Assembly (NCBI RefSeq): GCF_014202645.1
Contig: NZ_JACHHG010000001.1
Coordinates: 372,001-436,000 of the forward strand
Length of the DNA: 64,000 bases
From: Deinobacterium chartae
Lineage (GTDB): Bacteria > Deinococcota > Deinococci > Deinococcales > Deinococcaceae
Direction: 5' to 3'
Shown in pieces: positions 1 to 7,970 of the stretch (position 1 is its first letter; the number at the start of each line of letters is the position of its first letter). A program made the position numbers and the translations under genes. Below the pieces are notes generated by a model, which made no database searches, was not told the DNA's origin, and worked only from the letters and a program-made list of their open reading frames with translations.

Positions 1-2519
1 GCGATCGCCTCGAGCGCTTCGGACATCTGCCCGACCTCGAAGCGCGAGATGGCGAGATTGCGCGCCGTCACCAGGATTCCGCTGTGGTCCGACATGCCCT
101 CGAACAGCTCGAGCGCGCGGCGGTGGTAGCGCGCGGCCTCGTCGTAGCGGCACAGGTGGTCGAGGATGATGCCCAAGTTGCTGTAGTTCGCAGGCAGTTC
201 CTCCTCGGCCCCCAGCGCATCGAGCTGCGCGAGCGCGGCCTCGAGGGCCTCGGCCGCCTCGGCATTGCGGTCTTGCAGCCATAGCGCCATGCCCAGATCG
301 GCGCGCAGGTTGGCTTCGACGATGGGGTCGCCGTGCGCGAGCCGCGCGCCGTTGCAGGCGGCCCGTTCCGCGCGCACCCCGTCGCCTACATGCAGGTACA
401 GTTCGCTCTGCCGCTGCCAGGCGAGCGCCTCCTGCAGCGGGGTGCGGGCCGCCTCGAACAGGGCGTTGAGAGCGATCTGATGGGCATCGACATCTCCGAG
501 CCGTCCCAGCAGCGTGACACAGCGCTCCCAGGCCCGATAGGCCGCGTCCGGGTCCATGGAAGCATACAGGCGGGCCGCGCGGGCATAGAACTCGGCCGCT
601 TCTTGCAGACGGAAGGCCGCTTCGGCCCGCTGTGCCGCCTCGAGCAGCAGGCGCGCGGCGTGGTCGGGCTTGCCACCGTCATTCCACAGCGCGGCAAGCC
701 GCGCCGGTTCCGCGCCGTGTTGCTCGAGGACGCGGGCGGCGTTGCGATACAGAACCTGCCGCAGGGACGCGGGCAGCTCTGCCAGAATCACCTCGCAGAT
801 CAGATCGTGCACGAAAACGTTGCCGCGCACGATCTGCGAGCGCTCGAGCTCTTCCCAGGCTTCAAACAGCACCAGTTCCGAGGTCTTGAGCACCCCGGCG
901 ACCATCTCGAGGTCAAAATCCCGCTCCAGCACCGCAGCAGCGCGCGCAGCGTTCAGGGCATGCGCCGGAAGGCGTTGCAGGCGGCCACGGATCACCTGCT
1001 GCACCCGGGCCGGGATGGCGGCAGAGCCCGCCGCGTCCCCGTGCTCGAGCGCGTTGCGTACCGTTTCGAGCACGAACATGGGGTTTCCCCCGGTGCGCCG
1101 CTGCAGGTCAAAGGGAAGCCGCAGCGACGGGGAGAGTTCGAGCGTGGCGAGCAACTCGGTGGTGACCGCCTCGGGCAGCGGCTGCAGATCGACCCGGACC
1201 AGCTGCCCTGCGCCGCTGAGGCTGTCGATCATCTGTTCGAGCGCCTCGTTCACGTCCTCGCTGCGGCAGGTCATCAACAGGCGCAGGTCGGTCGCCAGGG
1301 CGGTGCACAGGTAAGCGCAGGCCTCGAGCGATGCCGCGTCCATGAACTGCAGGTCGTCCCAGCACAGGGTCAGGGGCTGGCGAGCCGCAACGAGGCGGTG
1401 CAGAACCGCCCCGGCCTCGAAGAAACGCCGCTTCTCGTCTTCGGAGGTGATCGGTGGCGGACGGTCTCCCAGTTCGGGCAGCAGGCGGGCGATTTCCTCG
1501 CGCACCCAGCCGGGCAGCTCGAGGCCGGGGAAGGTCTCGAGCAGGTGCGCGTACAGCCGGGTCAGACTGGCATACGGCGCCGTACGGTCTCCGGGCCGGG
1601 CGGACCAGAACACGCCCGGCCCGTGGGCAGCCGCAAAATCCTGAGCCAGCCGTGACTTGCCCACCCCCGGTTCGCCCAGGATCATCACGCACTGTCCGGC
1701 TTTCCAGGCCCGTTCGAGCTGTTCCCACTCGCGCTCCCGGCCCACCAGCCGGGGAGGCCGCAGCACGGCGAGCGGCAGCAGCGGACGCGAGCGCAGCGCC
1801 GGAACCGCCGGCCGGGTACCGCGCTGGATCTCCTGCATCAGCGTAACCGTCTGCGGCAACGGCTCTGCCCCCAGTTCCTCGCGCAGGACCGCGCAGCACT
1901 TCTGATAGGCCTTCAGGGCGGCGTTGCGGTCGCCGATCAGGTAGTACAGCCGCATCATCCGAACATAGGCTTCCTCGGACACCGGCTCGAGGCTGATCAG
2001 ACGGCGCACGGCCTCAAGGGCCGCATCAAACTCTCCGGCGACCTCGAGGCGCGCGCATTCGGTGTGCAGGGCCTGCTGCAGCCAGTCGCGCCAGCGCTCG
2101 CGCTCGGCGAGCAGCCAATCATCGAAGTCGATGCAGTCATCGTAACTGCAGTCCTCGAGCAGGACCTCCGGATAGCGCAGGAGCTCCTGATGGCGGCCTT
2201 GCAGGTACTGTTCCCGCACCTGCACCAGATCCACCTCAAAATCAGCGGACAGCGAGAGCACCTCGGCCCCCTCGACCAGTTCGCGCCCGCAATTGGCATG
2301 CAGACGGCGCATCAGGTGAACGAGGTTGTTGCGCGCGACCTTTTCGGTTCGGTCCGGCCACAGCAGGTGAGCCAGACGGCCACGGGCGGTGGGTCCCTCG
2401 AGGCCCAGATAAAGCAGCAGCGCAGCAGCCTTGCGGTCCAGGTAAAATGGCGCCCGGTGCGGGGCGCACAGTCGGGGAAAACCGAGGGCCTGAAAGCTCC
2501 ATGCGGTCTGCGGGTGCAT
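1..2519 (-). CDS. BTAD/AAA+ ATPase transcriptional regulator with TPR-like C-terminus (partial, 3' end outside window)
   Basis: The minus-strand frame is open from an ATG at 2519 to the window edge (about 839 residues seen). The N-terminus (about residues 1-90) resembles the winged helix of SARP/AfsR-type regulators. A bacterial transcriptional activator domain of helical repeats follows to about residue 240. A P-loop (GEPGVGKSRLA) lies near residue 280, with CWDDLQFMDAAS as a likely Walker B. The rest is helical, TPR-like repeats (for example ANYSNLGIILDHLCRYDEAA). Such STAND-type proteins usually bind DNA and activate transcription after ligand-triggered oligomerisation; the ligand is unknown. 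A TACAAT box lies 10 nt before the ATG, so the mRNA is nearly leaderless. It is a full-length paralogue of the gene at 13046-16393. It is transcribed away from the methionine operon, and I see no reason to link the two. Confidence 0.85.
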   Translation of the reverse strand, partial: MHPQTAWSFQALGFPRLCAPHRAPFYLDRKAAALLLYLGLEGPTARGRLAHLLWPDRTEKVARNNLVHLMRRLHANCGRELVEGAEVLSLSADFEVDLVQVREQYLQGRHQELLRYPEVLLEDCSYDDCIDFDDWLLAERERWRDWLQQALHTECARLEVAGEFDAALEAVRRLISLEPVSEEAYVRMMRLYYLIGDRNAALKAYQKCCAVLREELGAEPLPQTVTLMQEIQRGTRPAVPALRSRPLLPLAVLRPPRLVGREREWEQLERAWKAGQCVMILGEPGVGKSRLAQDFAAAHGPGVFWSARPGDRTAPYASLTRLYAHLLETFPGLELPGWVREEIARLLPELGDRPPPITSEDEKRRFFEAGAVLHRLVAARQPLTLCWDDLQFMDAASLEACAYLCTALATDLRLLMTCRSEDVNEALEQMIDSLSGAGQLVRVDLQPLPEAVTTELLATLELSPSLRLPFDLQRRTGGNPMFVLETVRNALEHGDAAGSAAIPARVQQVIRGRLQRLPAHALNAARAAAVLERDFDLEMVAGVLKTSELVLFEAWEELERSQIVRGNVFVHDLICEVILAELPASLRQVLYRNAARVLEQHGAEPARLAALWNDGGKPDHAARLLLEAAQRAEAAFRLQEAAEFYARAARLYASMDPDAAYRAWERCVTLLGRLGDVDAHQIALNALFEAARTPLQEALAWQRQSELYLHVGDGVRAERAACNGARLAHGDPIVEANLRADLGMALWLQDRNAEAAEALEAALAQLDALGAEEELPANYSNLGIILDHLCRYDEAARYHRRALELFEGMSDHSGILVTARNLAISRFEVGQMSEALEAI

Positions 2520-2663
2520 GTTGAGATTGATTGTAGGACATACGGCCTCTGTAACCAGGGGATATTGACCTGAACTGCGTATAAACCGGGAAGCGAAGTT
2601 AATTAACCTGAGCGCCTCCCCCGGCCCGCGGCGTCCGACAGTGCGTCCGTTTAGACAACCCTC

Positions 2664-2692
2664 TTGAAATCCTGCCCAAAACCCTCTAACGT
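2664..2692 (+). promoter_or_regulatory. Promoter of the metN leader
   Basis: TTGAAA (2664-2669) and TAACGT (2687-2692) are separated by 17 bp. The predicted start near 2699 is about 40 nt before the riboswitch P1 helix, so the transcript contains the whole aptamer. Confidence 0.55.
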
Positions 2693-2737
2693 GTTGAGCT
2701 GTTCGCCACCCATGGCGACCCAGCCGCTTCGGCGGCC

Positions 2738-2859
2738 CTCTTATCCAGAGTCGGACCCAGGGATCTGGCCCTTACGTCCGCAGCAACCGGCCCTCATCAC
2801 GGCACGGTGCTTCCCAGACTCGGCAAAGTCACGATGGCTCCCTGCCGGGATGATAAGAG
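2738..2859 (+). promoter_or_regulatory. SAM-I (S-box) riboswitch aptamer
   Basis: The aptamer is closed by a perfect 8-bp P1 helix, CTCTTATC (2738-2745) with GATAAGAG (2852-2859). Inside are the usual S-box blocks in order: CAGAG after P1, AGGGATCTGGCCC (2760-2772), GCAGCAACC (2780-2788), ACGGTGCTTCC (2804-2814) and the closing GATAAG. S-box RNAs bind S-adenosylmethionine and switch off methionine synthesis or uptake genes. The next genes are a methionine ABC importer, which fits. SAM is expected to stabilise P1 and favour the terminator that follows. Confidence 0.9.
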
Positions 2860-2888
2860 AGAAGGGTCTTCGCGTCCCCTTCTCTTTC
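2858..2888 (+). terminator. Riboswitch expression-platform terminator
   Basis: AGAGAAGGG (2858-2866) pairs with CCCTTCTCT (2877-2885), and TTTC follows. The 5' arm shares two bases with the P1 3' strand. This is consistent with mutually exclusive folding, with the terminator formed when SAM is bound. Confidence 0.7.
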
Positions 2889-2895
2889 ACCGAGA

Positions 2896-2952
2896 GAGGC
2901 GGGACGTTCTCGTATGTCCTCCCCGCCTCGAGACGTGTCGAGAAGGAGGACA
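2896..2952 (+). promoter_or_regulatory. Possible translational switch at the metN ribosome site
   Basis: TGTCCTCC (2915-2922) is complementary over 8 bases to GGAGGACA (2945-2952), which contains the metN Shine-Dalgarno. A competing 8-bp hairpin (2896-2903 with 2922-2929) would release the site. This may be a second layer of control after the terminator; it is inferred from complementarity alone. Confidence 0.35.
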
Positions 2953-2959
2953 GATTTCT

Positions 2960-3913
2960 GTGATCGAACTCGTGGGAGTTCAGAAAATTTACCGGGGCGG
3001 CACGCACGCCCTGCGCGACTTCAGCCTCGAGGTTCCCAAGGGCAGCGTCTTTGGCGTACTGGGCCCCAGCGGTGCCGGTAAGAGCACGTTTGCCCGCCTC
3101 ATCACCGGCCTGGAAACGCCCGACGAGGGGCAGGTCCGGGTAGGCGGCGTGGACCTCGCCCGCCTCAAGCCCGCCGAACTGCGCGCCGTGCGGGCCCGCC
3201 TGGGCGTGGTGTTCCAGAACTTCAACCTGCTCGCGCAACGCACCGCGGCCGGCAACGTCTCGCTGCCCCTCGAGTTCGCCGGCGTGCCCCGCTACGAGCG
3301 CGAGCAGCGCGTGGCCGAACTGCTCGAACGCGTAGGCCTCAAAGGCCTCGAAAAGCGTTATCCGGCGCAGCTCTCCGGCGGACAGCGCCAGCGCGTGGGC
3401 ATTGCCCGCGCCCTGGCCGGACACCCCGACCTGCTGGTCGCCGACGAGGCCACCAGCGCGCTCGACCCCGCCACCGCCGCCTCGATCCTCGAGCTGCTGC
3501 GCGACTTGCAGCAGCAGAGCGGCCTGACCCTGGTCATCATCACCCACCAGATCGAAGTGGTGCGCTCGCTGTGCACCCACGCGGCGGTTCTCGAGGCCGG
3601 TCAGGTAGCCGAGGTCGGCCCCGCCGCCGACTTGCTGCTGCGCCCACGGGCCCAGGCGACCCGGGCCCTGCTCGAAGCGCACCGACCGCAAGTACCGCTC
3701 GAGCCCGGCGAGACGCTGCTGCGCCTCTCGGTACGCGGTGACCTGGACGCAGCGCTGCTGCGCCACCTCGCGCAGCTCGAACTGCGCATCGTGCAGTCGC
3801 ACGCGGACACGGTGGGCGGCGTGCGGGTCACCGAGCTGTGGCTGGCGGTGAACGGCGGTGAGGCTGCCGCCGCGCGCGTGCGCGCACGCCTCGAGGCGGA
3901 GGTGGCGGCATGA
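2960..3913 (+). CDS. metN: Methionine ABC transporter ATP-binding protein MetN
   Basis: This 317-aa protein is the ATPase that powers high-affinity methionine import with MetI and MetQ. Walker A GPSGAGKST is at residues 35-43, with an LSGGQRQRV signature near 140, Walker B with ADEATSALD near 165, and a switch histidine in IITHQ. The roughly 75-residue C-terminal extension matches the NIL/ACT-like regulatory domain typical of MetN, which in characterised members binds methionine and inhibits transport. I chose the GTG start at 2960 because AAGGAGGA lies 9 nt upstream and the conserved reading begins there. The first gene after the SAM-I riboswitch, its stop overlaps the metI start (ATGA), so the two are translationally coupled. 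Confidence 0.95.
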   Translation: MIELVGVQKIYRGGTHALRDFSLEVPKGSVFGVLGPSGAGKSTFARLITGLETPDEGQVRVGGVDLARLKPAELRAVRARLGVVFQNFNLLAQRTAAGNVSLPLEFAGVPRYEREQRVAELLERVGLKGLEKRYPAQLSGGQRQRVGIARALAGHPDLLVADEATSALDPATAASILELLRDLQQQSGLTLVIITHQIEVVRSLCTHAAVLEAGQVAEVGPAADLLLRPRAQATRALLEAHRPQVPLEPGETLLRLSVRGDLDAALLRHLAQLELRIVQSHADTVGGVRVTELWLAVNGGEAAAARVRARLEAEVAA

Positions 3914-4566
3914 ACCTCGAAGTGCTGCTTCCGGTGCTGTGGCAATCCACCCTCGAGACGCTGTGGATGGTGTTGCCGAGCGCGCTGCTGGCCCAGGTGT
4001 TCGGCACGCTGCTGGGCGTGGTGCTGGTCTTGACCCGCCCCGGCCAGTTGGCCCCGCTGCCCTGGTTAAACCGCCTGCTGGGCGCGGTGGTCAACGCGGG
4101 CCGCTCGCTGCCCTTCATCATCTTGCTGGTCCTGCTGATTCCGCTCACCCGGCTGATCACCGGAACCTCGATCGGCTCGACGGCCGCCATCGTTCCGCTC
4201 ACCATCGCCGCCATTCCCTTCACTGCCCGCCTGGTCGAGGGCGCGCTGCTCGAGGTGCCCTGGGGTGTGCTCGAAGCCGCGCGCGTGGCCGGAGCCAGCC
4301 GCCGCCAGACCGTGTTCAAGGTGCTGCTGCCCGAAGCGCTGCCGGGCCTGATCCTGGGTTTCACGGTGATGCTGGTCAGCCTGATCGGCTACTCGGCCAT
4401 GGCCGGCGCGATCGGCGGCGGCGGTCTGGGTGACCTCGCCATCCGTTACGGCTACCAGCGCTTCGAGACCGGCGTGATGATCGCCACCGTGGTGGTGCTG
4501 CTGGTGCTGGTGCAACTGGTGCAGGTGCTGGGCGACTTCGCCGCCCGCAAGGCCGACCACCGCTAA
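3910..4566 (+). CDS. metI: Methionine ABC transporter permease MetI
   Basis: This 218-aa inner-membrane permease forms the methionine channel as a homodimer. About five hydrophobic segments are visible. The cytoplasmic coupling loop carries the family EAA motif, seen as EAARVAGASRRQTVFKVLLPEA around residues 118-139 in two adjacent pieces. The length is normal for MetI. The start overlaps the metN stop by 4 nt. After the stop there is an 83-nt gap with a 7-bp hairpin (4606-4612 with 4625-4631) before metQ, which may adjust the ratio of binding protein to permease. Confidence 0.95.
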   Translation: MNLEVLLPVLWQSTLETLWMVLPSALLAQVFGTLLGVVLVLTRPGQLAPLPWLNRLLGAVVNAGRSLPFIILLVLLIPLTRLITGTSIGSTAAIVPLTIAAIPFTARLVEGALLEVPWGVLEAARVAGASRRQTVFKVLLPEALPGLILGFTVMLVSLIGYSAMAGAIGGGGLGDLAIRYGYQRFETGVMIATVVVLLVLVQLVQVLGDFAARKADHR

Positions 4567-4649
4567 CCCCTTCCCCGCTCTATCCTCTGTCCTTCTGTGC
4601 ACCTGCGGCAGGAAGTCGTCTTCGCCTGCCGTGTTGAAAGGGAACCATC

Positions 4650-5420
4650 ATGAAATACGTCCTGACCGCTCTGCTCGCCCTCAGCCTCCCCACCGCCCTC
4701 GCCGGCAACCTGCGCGTGGGAGCCACCCCGGTCCCGGCCGCCGAGATCCTCGAGTTCGTCAAGCCGATCCTGGCCAAGCAGGGCGTGAACCTCACGGTGG
4801 TCGAGTTCAACGACTACGTGCAGCCCAACATCGCGCTGGGCGACGGAGCGATCGACGCCAACCTGTTCCAGCACGAGCCGTACCTCAAGGCCTTCCAGGA
4901 GAAGCGTCCGCTGGGCATCGTGGTTGCTGCCCGCGTCTACGTACCGCCGCTGGGCGTATACAGCCGCAAGGTCAAGGACCTGCAAGACCTCAAGAGCGGG
5001 TCCACCATCGCCATCCCCAACGATCCCACCAACGCGGCCCGCGCGCTGAAGCTGATCGAGCGCGCCGGACTGATCCGCCTTGACCCCAAGGCCGGCATCA
5101 CCGCCACCGTGTTCGACATCCGCTCGAACGTCAAGAAGCTGAAGTTCCGCGAGCTCGAGGCGGCCCAGCTGCCGCGCTCGCTGCCCGACGTGGACGCTGC
5201 GGTCATCAACACCAACTACGCCCTCGAGGTCGGCCTCAACCCGGTCAAGGACGCCATCTTCCTCGAGCCGAAGACCAGCCCCTACGCCAACGTGCTGGCG
5301 ACCACCCAGGCCAAGCTCAGCAACCCCGACCTGCAAAAGCTCAAGAAAGTCCTGCTGAGCGCGGAAACCCGCCAGTTCATCCAGAAGAAGTACGGCGGCA
5401 GCATCATCCCGGTGTTCTAA
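4650..5420 (+). CDS. metQ: Methionine-binding protein MetQ (copy 1)
   Basis: This 256-aa substrate-binding protein of the NlpA/MetQ family captures methionine outside the membrane and delivers it to MetNI. A signal peptide is visible (MKYVLTALLALSLPTALA, then GN). There is no lipobox cysteine, although MetQ proteins are commonly lipoproteins; this one looks like a secreted soluble protein. The mature start LRVGATPVPAAEILE is the usual family opening, and VINTNYALE near residue 185 is the conserved ligand-binding block. GAAAGGGA precedes the ATG. It is very similar to the next gene, so the pair is a tandem duplication. Confidence 0.93.
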   Translation: MKYVLTALLALSLPTALAGNLRVGATPVPAAEILEFVKPILAKQGVNLTVVEFNDYVQPNIALGDGAIDANLFQHEPYLKAFQEKRPLGIVVAARVYVPPLGVYSRKVKDLQDLKSGSTIAIPNDPTNAARALKLIERAGLIRLDPKAGITATVFDIRSNVKKLKFRELEAAQLPRSLPDVDAAVINTNYALEVGLNPVKDAIFLEPKTSPYANVLATTQAKLSNPDLQKLKKVLLSAETRQFIQKKYGGSIIPVF

Positions 5421-5476
5421 AGCGTCACCGCCGCAGTCCAGACAAGCCCTGCCCCCTGATACCCCAGAGGTTGACC

Positions 5477-6250
5477 ATGAAGAAGTTCCTGATCGTGTCC
5501 GCCACCCTGCTCGCCGCCTCCAGCGCCCTGGCCAGCACCCTGCGCGTCGGTGCCACCCCGGTCCCGCACGCCGAGATCCTCGAGGTCGTCAAGCCCCTGC
5601 TGGCCAAACAGGGCATCACCCTCGAGGTCAGGGAGTTCACCGACTACGTGCAACCCAACCTGGCGCTGGCCGACAAGAGCTTAGACGCCAACTTCTTCCA
5701 GCACGTGCCCTACCTGGACGAGTTCCAGAAAAACCGCCCGCTGAACCTGGTCTCGGTCGGTCAGGTGCACGTGGAGCCGATCGGCGTGTACAGCCGCAAG
5801 CTGAAAAAACTCTCGCAGATCAAGAACGGCGCCACCATCGCCATCCCCAACGATCCCTCGAACTCGGGTCGTGCGCTGAAGCTGCTCGAGCGCGCCGGGC
5901 TGGTCAAACTCAACCCCAAGGCGGGCATCAAGGCCACCGTGCTCGACATCACCTTCAACCCCCGCAAGCTGAAGTTCCGCGAGCTCGAGGCGGCCCAGCT
6001 GCCGCGCGTGCTGGCCGACGTGGACGCCGCGGTCATCAACACCAACTACGCCCTCGAGGCGGACCTCAACCCGGTCAAGGACTCGCTGTTCCTCGAGGGT
6101 AAGTCGAGCCCCTACGCCAACATCTTGACCGTGCGCGCAGCCGACCGGAACAACCCGGACATCCTGAAACTGGTCAAGGCGCTGCAGAGCCCCGAGGTCA
6201 AGGCCTTCATCCGCAAGAAGTACGCGGGCGCGGTCGTTCCCGCGTTCTGA
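5477..6250 (+). CDS. Methionine-binding protein MetQ (copy 2)
   Basis: This 257-aa paralogue of the preceding metQ has the same opening after its signal peptide (LRVGATPVPHAEILE) and the same VINTNYALE block. The signal ends in SSALA before S and again lacks a lipobox cysteine. I chose the ATG at 5477, not the in-frame TTG at 5471, because AGAGG lies just upstream at the right distance. It is the last gene of the riboswitch-controlled operon and is followed by a strong terminator. Differences from copy 1 are spread through the protein. A changed ligand range (for example D-methionine or oxidised methionine) is possible but is not shown by the sequence. Confidence 0.92.
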   Translation: MKKFLIVSATLLAASSALASTLRVGATPVPHAEILEVVKPLLAKQGITLEVREFTDYVQPNLALADKSLDANFFQHVPYLDEFQKNRPLNLVSVGQVHVEPIGVYSRKLKKLSQIKNGATIAIPNDPSNSGRALKLLERAGLVKLNPKAGIKATVLDITFNPRKLKFRELEAAQLPRVLADVDAAVINTNYALEADLNPVKDSLFLEGKSSPYANILTVRAADRNNPDILKLVKALQSPEVKAFIRKKYAGAVVPAF

Positions 6251-6267
6251 TCACCCGCTTCACACCC

Positions 6268-6300
6268 GCAGGGGCCGCCGATGCAGCGGCCCCTGCTTTT
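6268..6300 (+). terminator. Terminator of the metNIQQ operon
   Basis: GCAGGGGCCGC (6268-6278) pairs perfectly with GCGGCCCCTGC (6286-6296), and TTTT follows. It is the most textbook intrinsic terminator in the window. Confidence 0.85.
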
Positions 6301-6335
6301 CATGTGCCTCTGGCCCGCTACCGCTTGCGGTGTCC

Positions 6336-6341
6336 TACAAT
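6336..6341 (+). promoter_or_regulatory. -10 box TACAAT, leaderless promoter of the SDR gene
   Basis: TACAAT ends 8 nt before the ATG at 6350, so transcription should start at or next to the start codon. No clear -35 is seen. Confidence 0.55.
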
Positions 6342-6349
6342 ACGCCGAT

Positions 6350-7207
6350 ATGAGTAACCTGCACGGCAAGGTGGTGCTGGTCACCGGCGGCACCGGCGGC
6401 ATCGGCAAAGTCACGGCGCGTGAACTGGCCCGGCAGGGTGCGCGGGTAACGATCATAGGCCGCGACCCGCACAAGACCGCCACGGTCCTCGAGGAGCTGC
6501 GACAGAGCAGCGGTGATGGCCACCTGGAGGGCTTGGTGGGCGACCTCAGCCGCATGAGCGAGGTCCGCCGCATGGCCGAGCTGTTCACGCAGCGCCATGC
6601 CCGGCTGGACGTGCTGATCAACAATGCAGGGGCCCTGTTCGGACAGCGCGAGGTCAGCGCCGAGGGCCACGAGATGACCTGGGCCCTCAATCACCTGGCC
6701 CCGTTTCTGCTCACCCACCTGCTCCGGGACCTGCTGACGTCCACCCCAGGCGCCCGAGTGGTAAACGTCTCCTCGGAGGCGCACCGCCTGGGCCGCGTCC
6801 GCTTCGATGACCTCGAGGGCCAGCGGCACTACAGCGCCTGGCGCGCGTACAACCAGTCCAAGCTGGCCAACTTGCTGTTTACCCGCGAGCTCTCGAGACG
6901 GCTGCTGCCGCAGGGAGTAACGGTCAACGCCCTGCACCCGGGCCTGGTCAACAGCGGCTTTGGCAAGGGTGCGGGCGGAGACCCGCTGATGCGGCTCCTC
7001 GCCCCGTTTTCGATCACGCCCGAGCAGGGAGCCCTCAGCTCGGTCTACCTCGCCTCGAGCGCGGACGTGGCGCGCGTGAGCGGCAGGTACTTCGTCCGTG
7101 AGCGCCCGGTACGGCCGGCCCCACAGGCGCAAGATGACCGGGCGGCCCGCCGCCTGTGGCAGATCAGTGCCCGGATGGTCGGCCTCGAAGCCTCCGGCGA
7201 CGCCTGA
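6350..7207 (+). CDS. Short-chain dehydrogenase/reductase (SDR) family oxidoreductase
   Basis: This 285-aa Rossmann-fold oxidoreductase has the cofactor motif GGTGGIG near residue 14. NNAG near 87 and the catalytic Ser (VNVSSEA), Tyr and Lys (YNQSK) are present in the expected order. The overall pattern, including HPGLVNSGF after the active site, resembles the retinol-dehydrogenase/WW-domain-oxidoreductase-like bacterial SDRs. NADP(H) use is likely because a basic residue follows strand 2 (IIGRD). The substrate is unknown. Start ATG 6350 is supported by the -10 box 8 nt upstream. It is monocistronic and ends in a loopless palindrome shared with the convergent frnE-like gene. Confidence 0.88.
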   Translation: MSNLHGKVVLVTGGTGGIGKVTARELARQGARVTIIGRDPHKTATVLEELRQSSGDGHLEGLVGDLSRMSEVRRMAELFTQRHARLDVLINNAGALFGQREVSAEGHEMTWALNHLAPFLLTHLLRDLLTSTPGARVVNVSSEAHRLGRVRFDDLEGQRHYSAWRAYNQSKLANLLFTRELSRRLLPQGVTVNALHPGLVNSGFGKGAGGDPLMRLLAPFSITPEQGALSSVYLASSADVARVSGRYFVRERPVRPAPQAQDDRAARRLWQISARMVGLEASGDA

Positions 7208-7214
7208 ACCGGCA

Positions 7215-7244
7215 CAGGGGCAGAGCCGTACGGTTCTGCCCCTG
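7215..7244. terminator. Loopless palindrome between convergent genes
   Basis: This is a 30-bp inverted repeat with no spacer; 14 of 15 pairs are Watson-Crick and one is G-T. It lies between two converging stop codons and has no T-run on either strand. It probably acts as a bidirectional terminator. Confidence 0.6.
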
Positions 7245-7259
7245 CGTATCCCGCGCGCT

Positions 7260-7895
7260 TCAGCCCGACCGGCTCTGTGCGGCGGCGTGCGCCAAATCCA
7301 GGCCCCGCAGGAACACCTCGAGGGGCTGCGCTCCGGACAGCGCGTGCGTTCCGCCAAAAATCACGAAAGGTACTCCCTGAATGCCCAGGCGGGCGGCCTG
7401 TACGTTACCCGCGTCCACACGCTCGAGCAGCCCGGGGTCCTCGAGGGCCGCGCGGGCGGCGGCAGGGTTCATCCCGACCTCTTCGGCCAGCGTGCACAAG
7501 CGCTCGGGGTCGGTCACGTCATCGCCCTGCTCGAAGTAGGCACGGAAAAGACGCAGGGCCAGAGCCGCTTGCAGTTCTGCCGGAGCTCCCAGGATCAGCG
7601 CATGGGCCCGGCGGGTGTTGGGGGCATTGCGAACGCGGTCAAAGCGAAAGGTGAGACCTTCGCTCTCCCCGGCGCGGGCGACTTGCGCAAAGGCCGCTTC
7701 GGCCTGGGAACCGAACTTGGCCTGGACGAACTCCGGCCAGGGCTGTCCGCGCTCGGGCATTCCCGGCTGCAACTGAAACGGCCGCCACAGCAAACGGACT
7801 GGCAGGTCGGGCCGTTCGGCCAGGGCGCGTTTCAGACGAACCTCCCCCACGTAGCACCAGGGGCAGGCGATATCCGCATAGATTTCGATATCCAT
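7260..7895 (-). CDS. DsbA-family (FrnE-like) thiol oxidoreductase
   Basis: This 211-aa protein has a thioredoxin fold with an inserted helical domain. The active-site motif CPWC sits at residues 10-13, and the cis-proline region is GIQGVPFVIFGG near residue 173. These are the marks of the DsbA/FrnE/2-hydroxychromene-carboxylate isomerase superfamily. FrnE in Deinococcus radiodurans is a cytosolic disulfide isomerase linked to oxidative stress; a similar role here is inference. There is no signal peptide, so it is cytoplasmic. TACACT lies 8 nt before the ATG, indicating a leaderless mRNA. The gene is divergent from the GNAT gene, with 75 bp between starts. Confidence 0.88.
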   Translation of the reverse strand: MDIEIYADIACPWCYVGEVRLKRALAERPDLPVRLLWRPFQLQPGMPERGQPWPEFVQAKFGSQAEAAFAQVARAGESEGLTFRFDRVRNAPNTRRAHALILGAPAELQAALALRLFRAYFEQGDDVTDPERLCTLAEEVGMNPAAARAALEDPGLLERVDAGNVQAARLGIQGVPFVIFGGTHALSGAQPLEVFLRGLDLAHAAAQSRSG

Positions 7896-7903
7896 TGCGT
7901 TTC

Positions 7904-7909
7904 AGTGTA
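7904..7909 (-). promoter_or_regulatory. -10 box TACACT, leaderless promoter of the frnE-like gene
   Basis: On the minus strand TACACT ends 8 nt before the ATG at 7895. Only 49 bp separates it from the opposing -10 box of the GNAT gene. Confidence 0.55.
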
Positions 7910-7958
7910 CGGCGGTCACCCGGCGAACACATTACCCTGGCTCACCACCGCGGCTTGA

Positions 7959-7964
7959 TACACT
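7959..7964 (+). promoter_or_regulatory. -10 box TACACT, leaderless promoter of the GNAT gene
   Basis: TACACT ends 6 nt before the ATG at 7971. The same hexamer drives the divergent gene, so the two promoters are mirror images. Confidence 0.55.
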
Positions 7965-7970
7965 GGTCGC

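Larger units (their letters stand above)
2520..2959. other. Divergent intergenic region holding the methionine-operon leader
   Basis: There is no protein gene here. The left edge carries the promoter of the minus-strand BTAD regulator. The right two thirds carry a plus-strand promoter, a SAM-I riboswitch, a terminator and a ribosome-site region in front of metN, each listed separately. Open frames across it are by-products of high G+C. Confidence 0.75.

Noticed and set aside
2741-3802. Long minus-strand frame opposite metN
   Set aside because: It crosses the riboswitch and mirrors a canonical ABC ATPase. It has no ribosome site and no family character, so it is a shadow of G+C-rich coding sequence.
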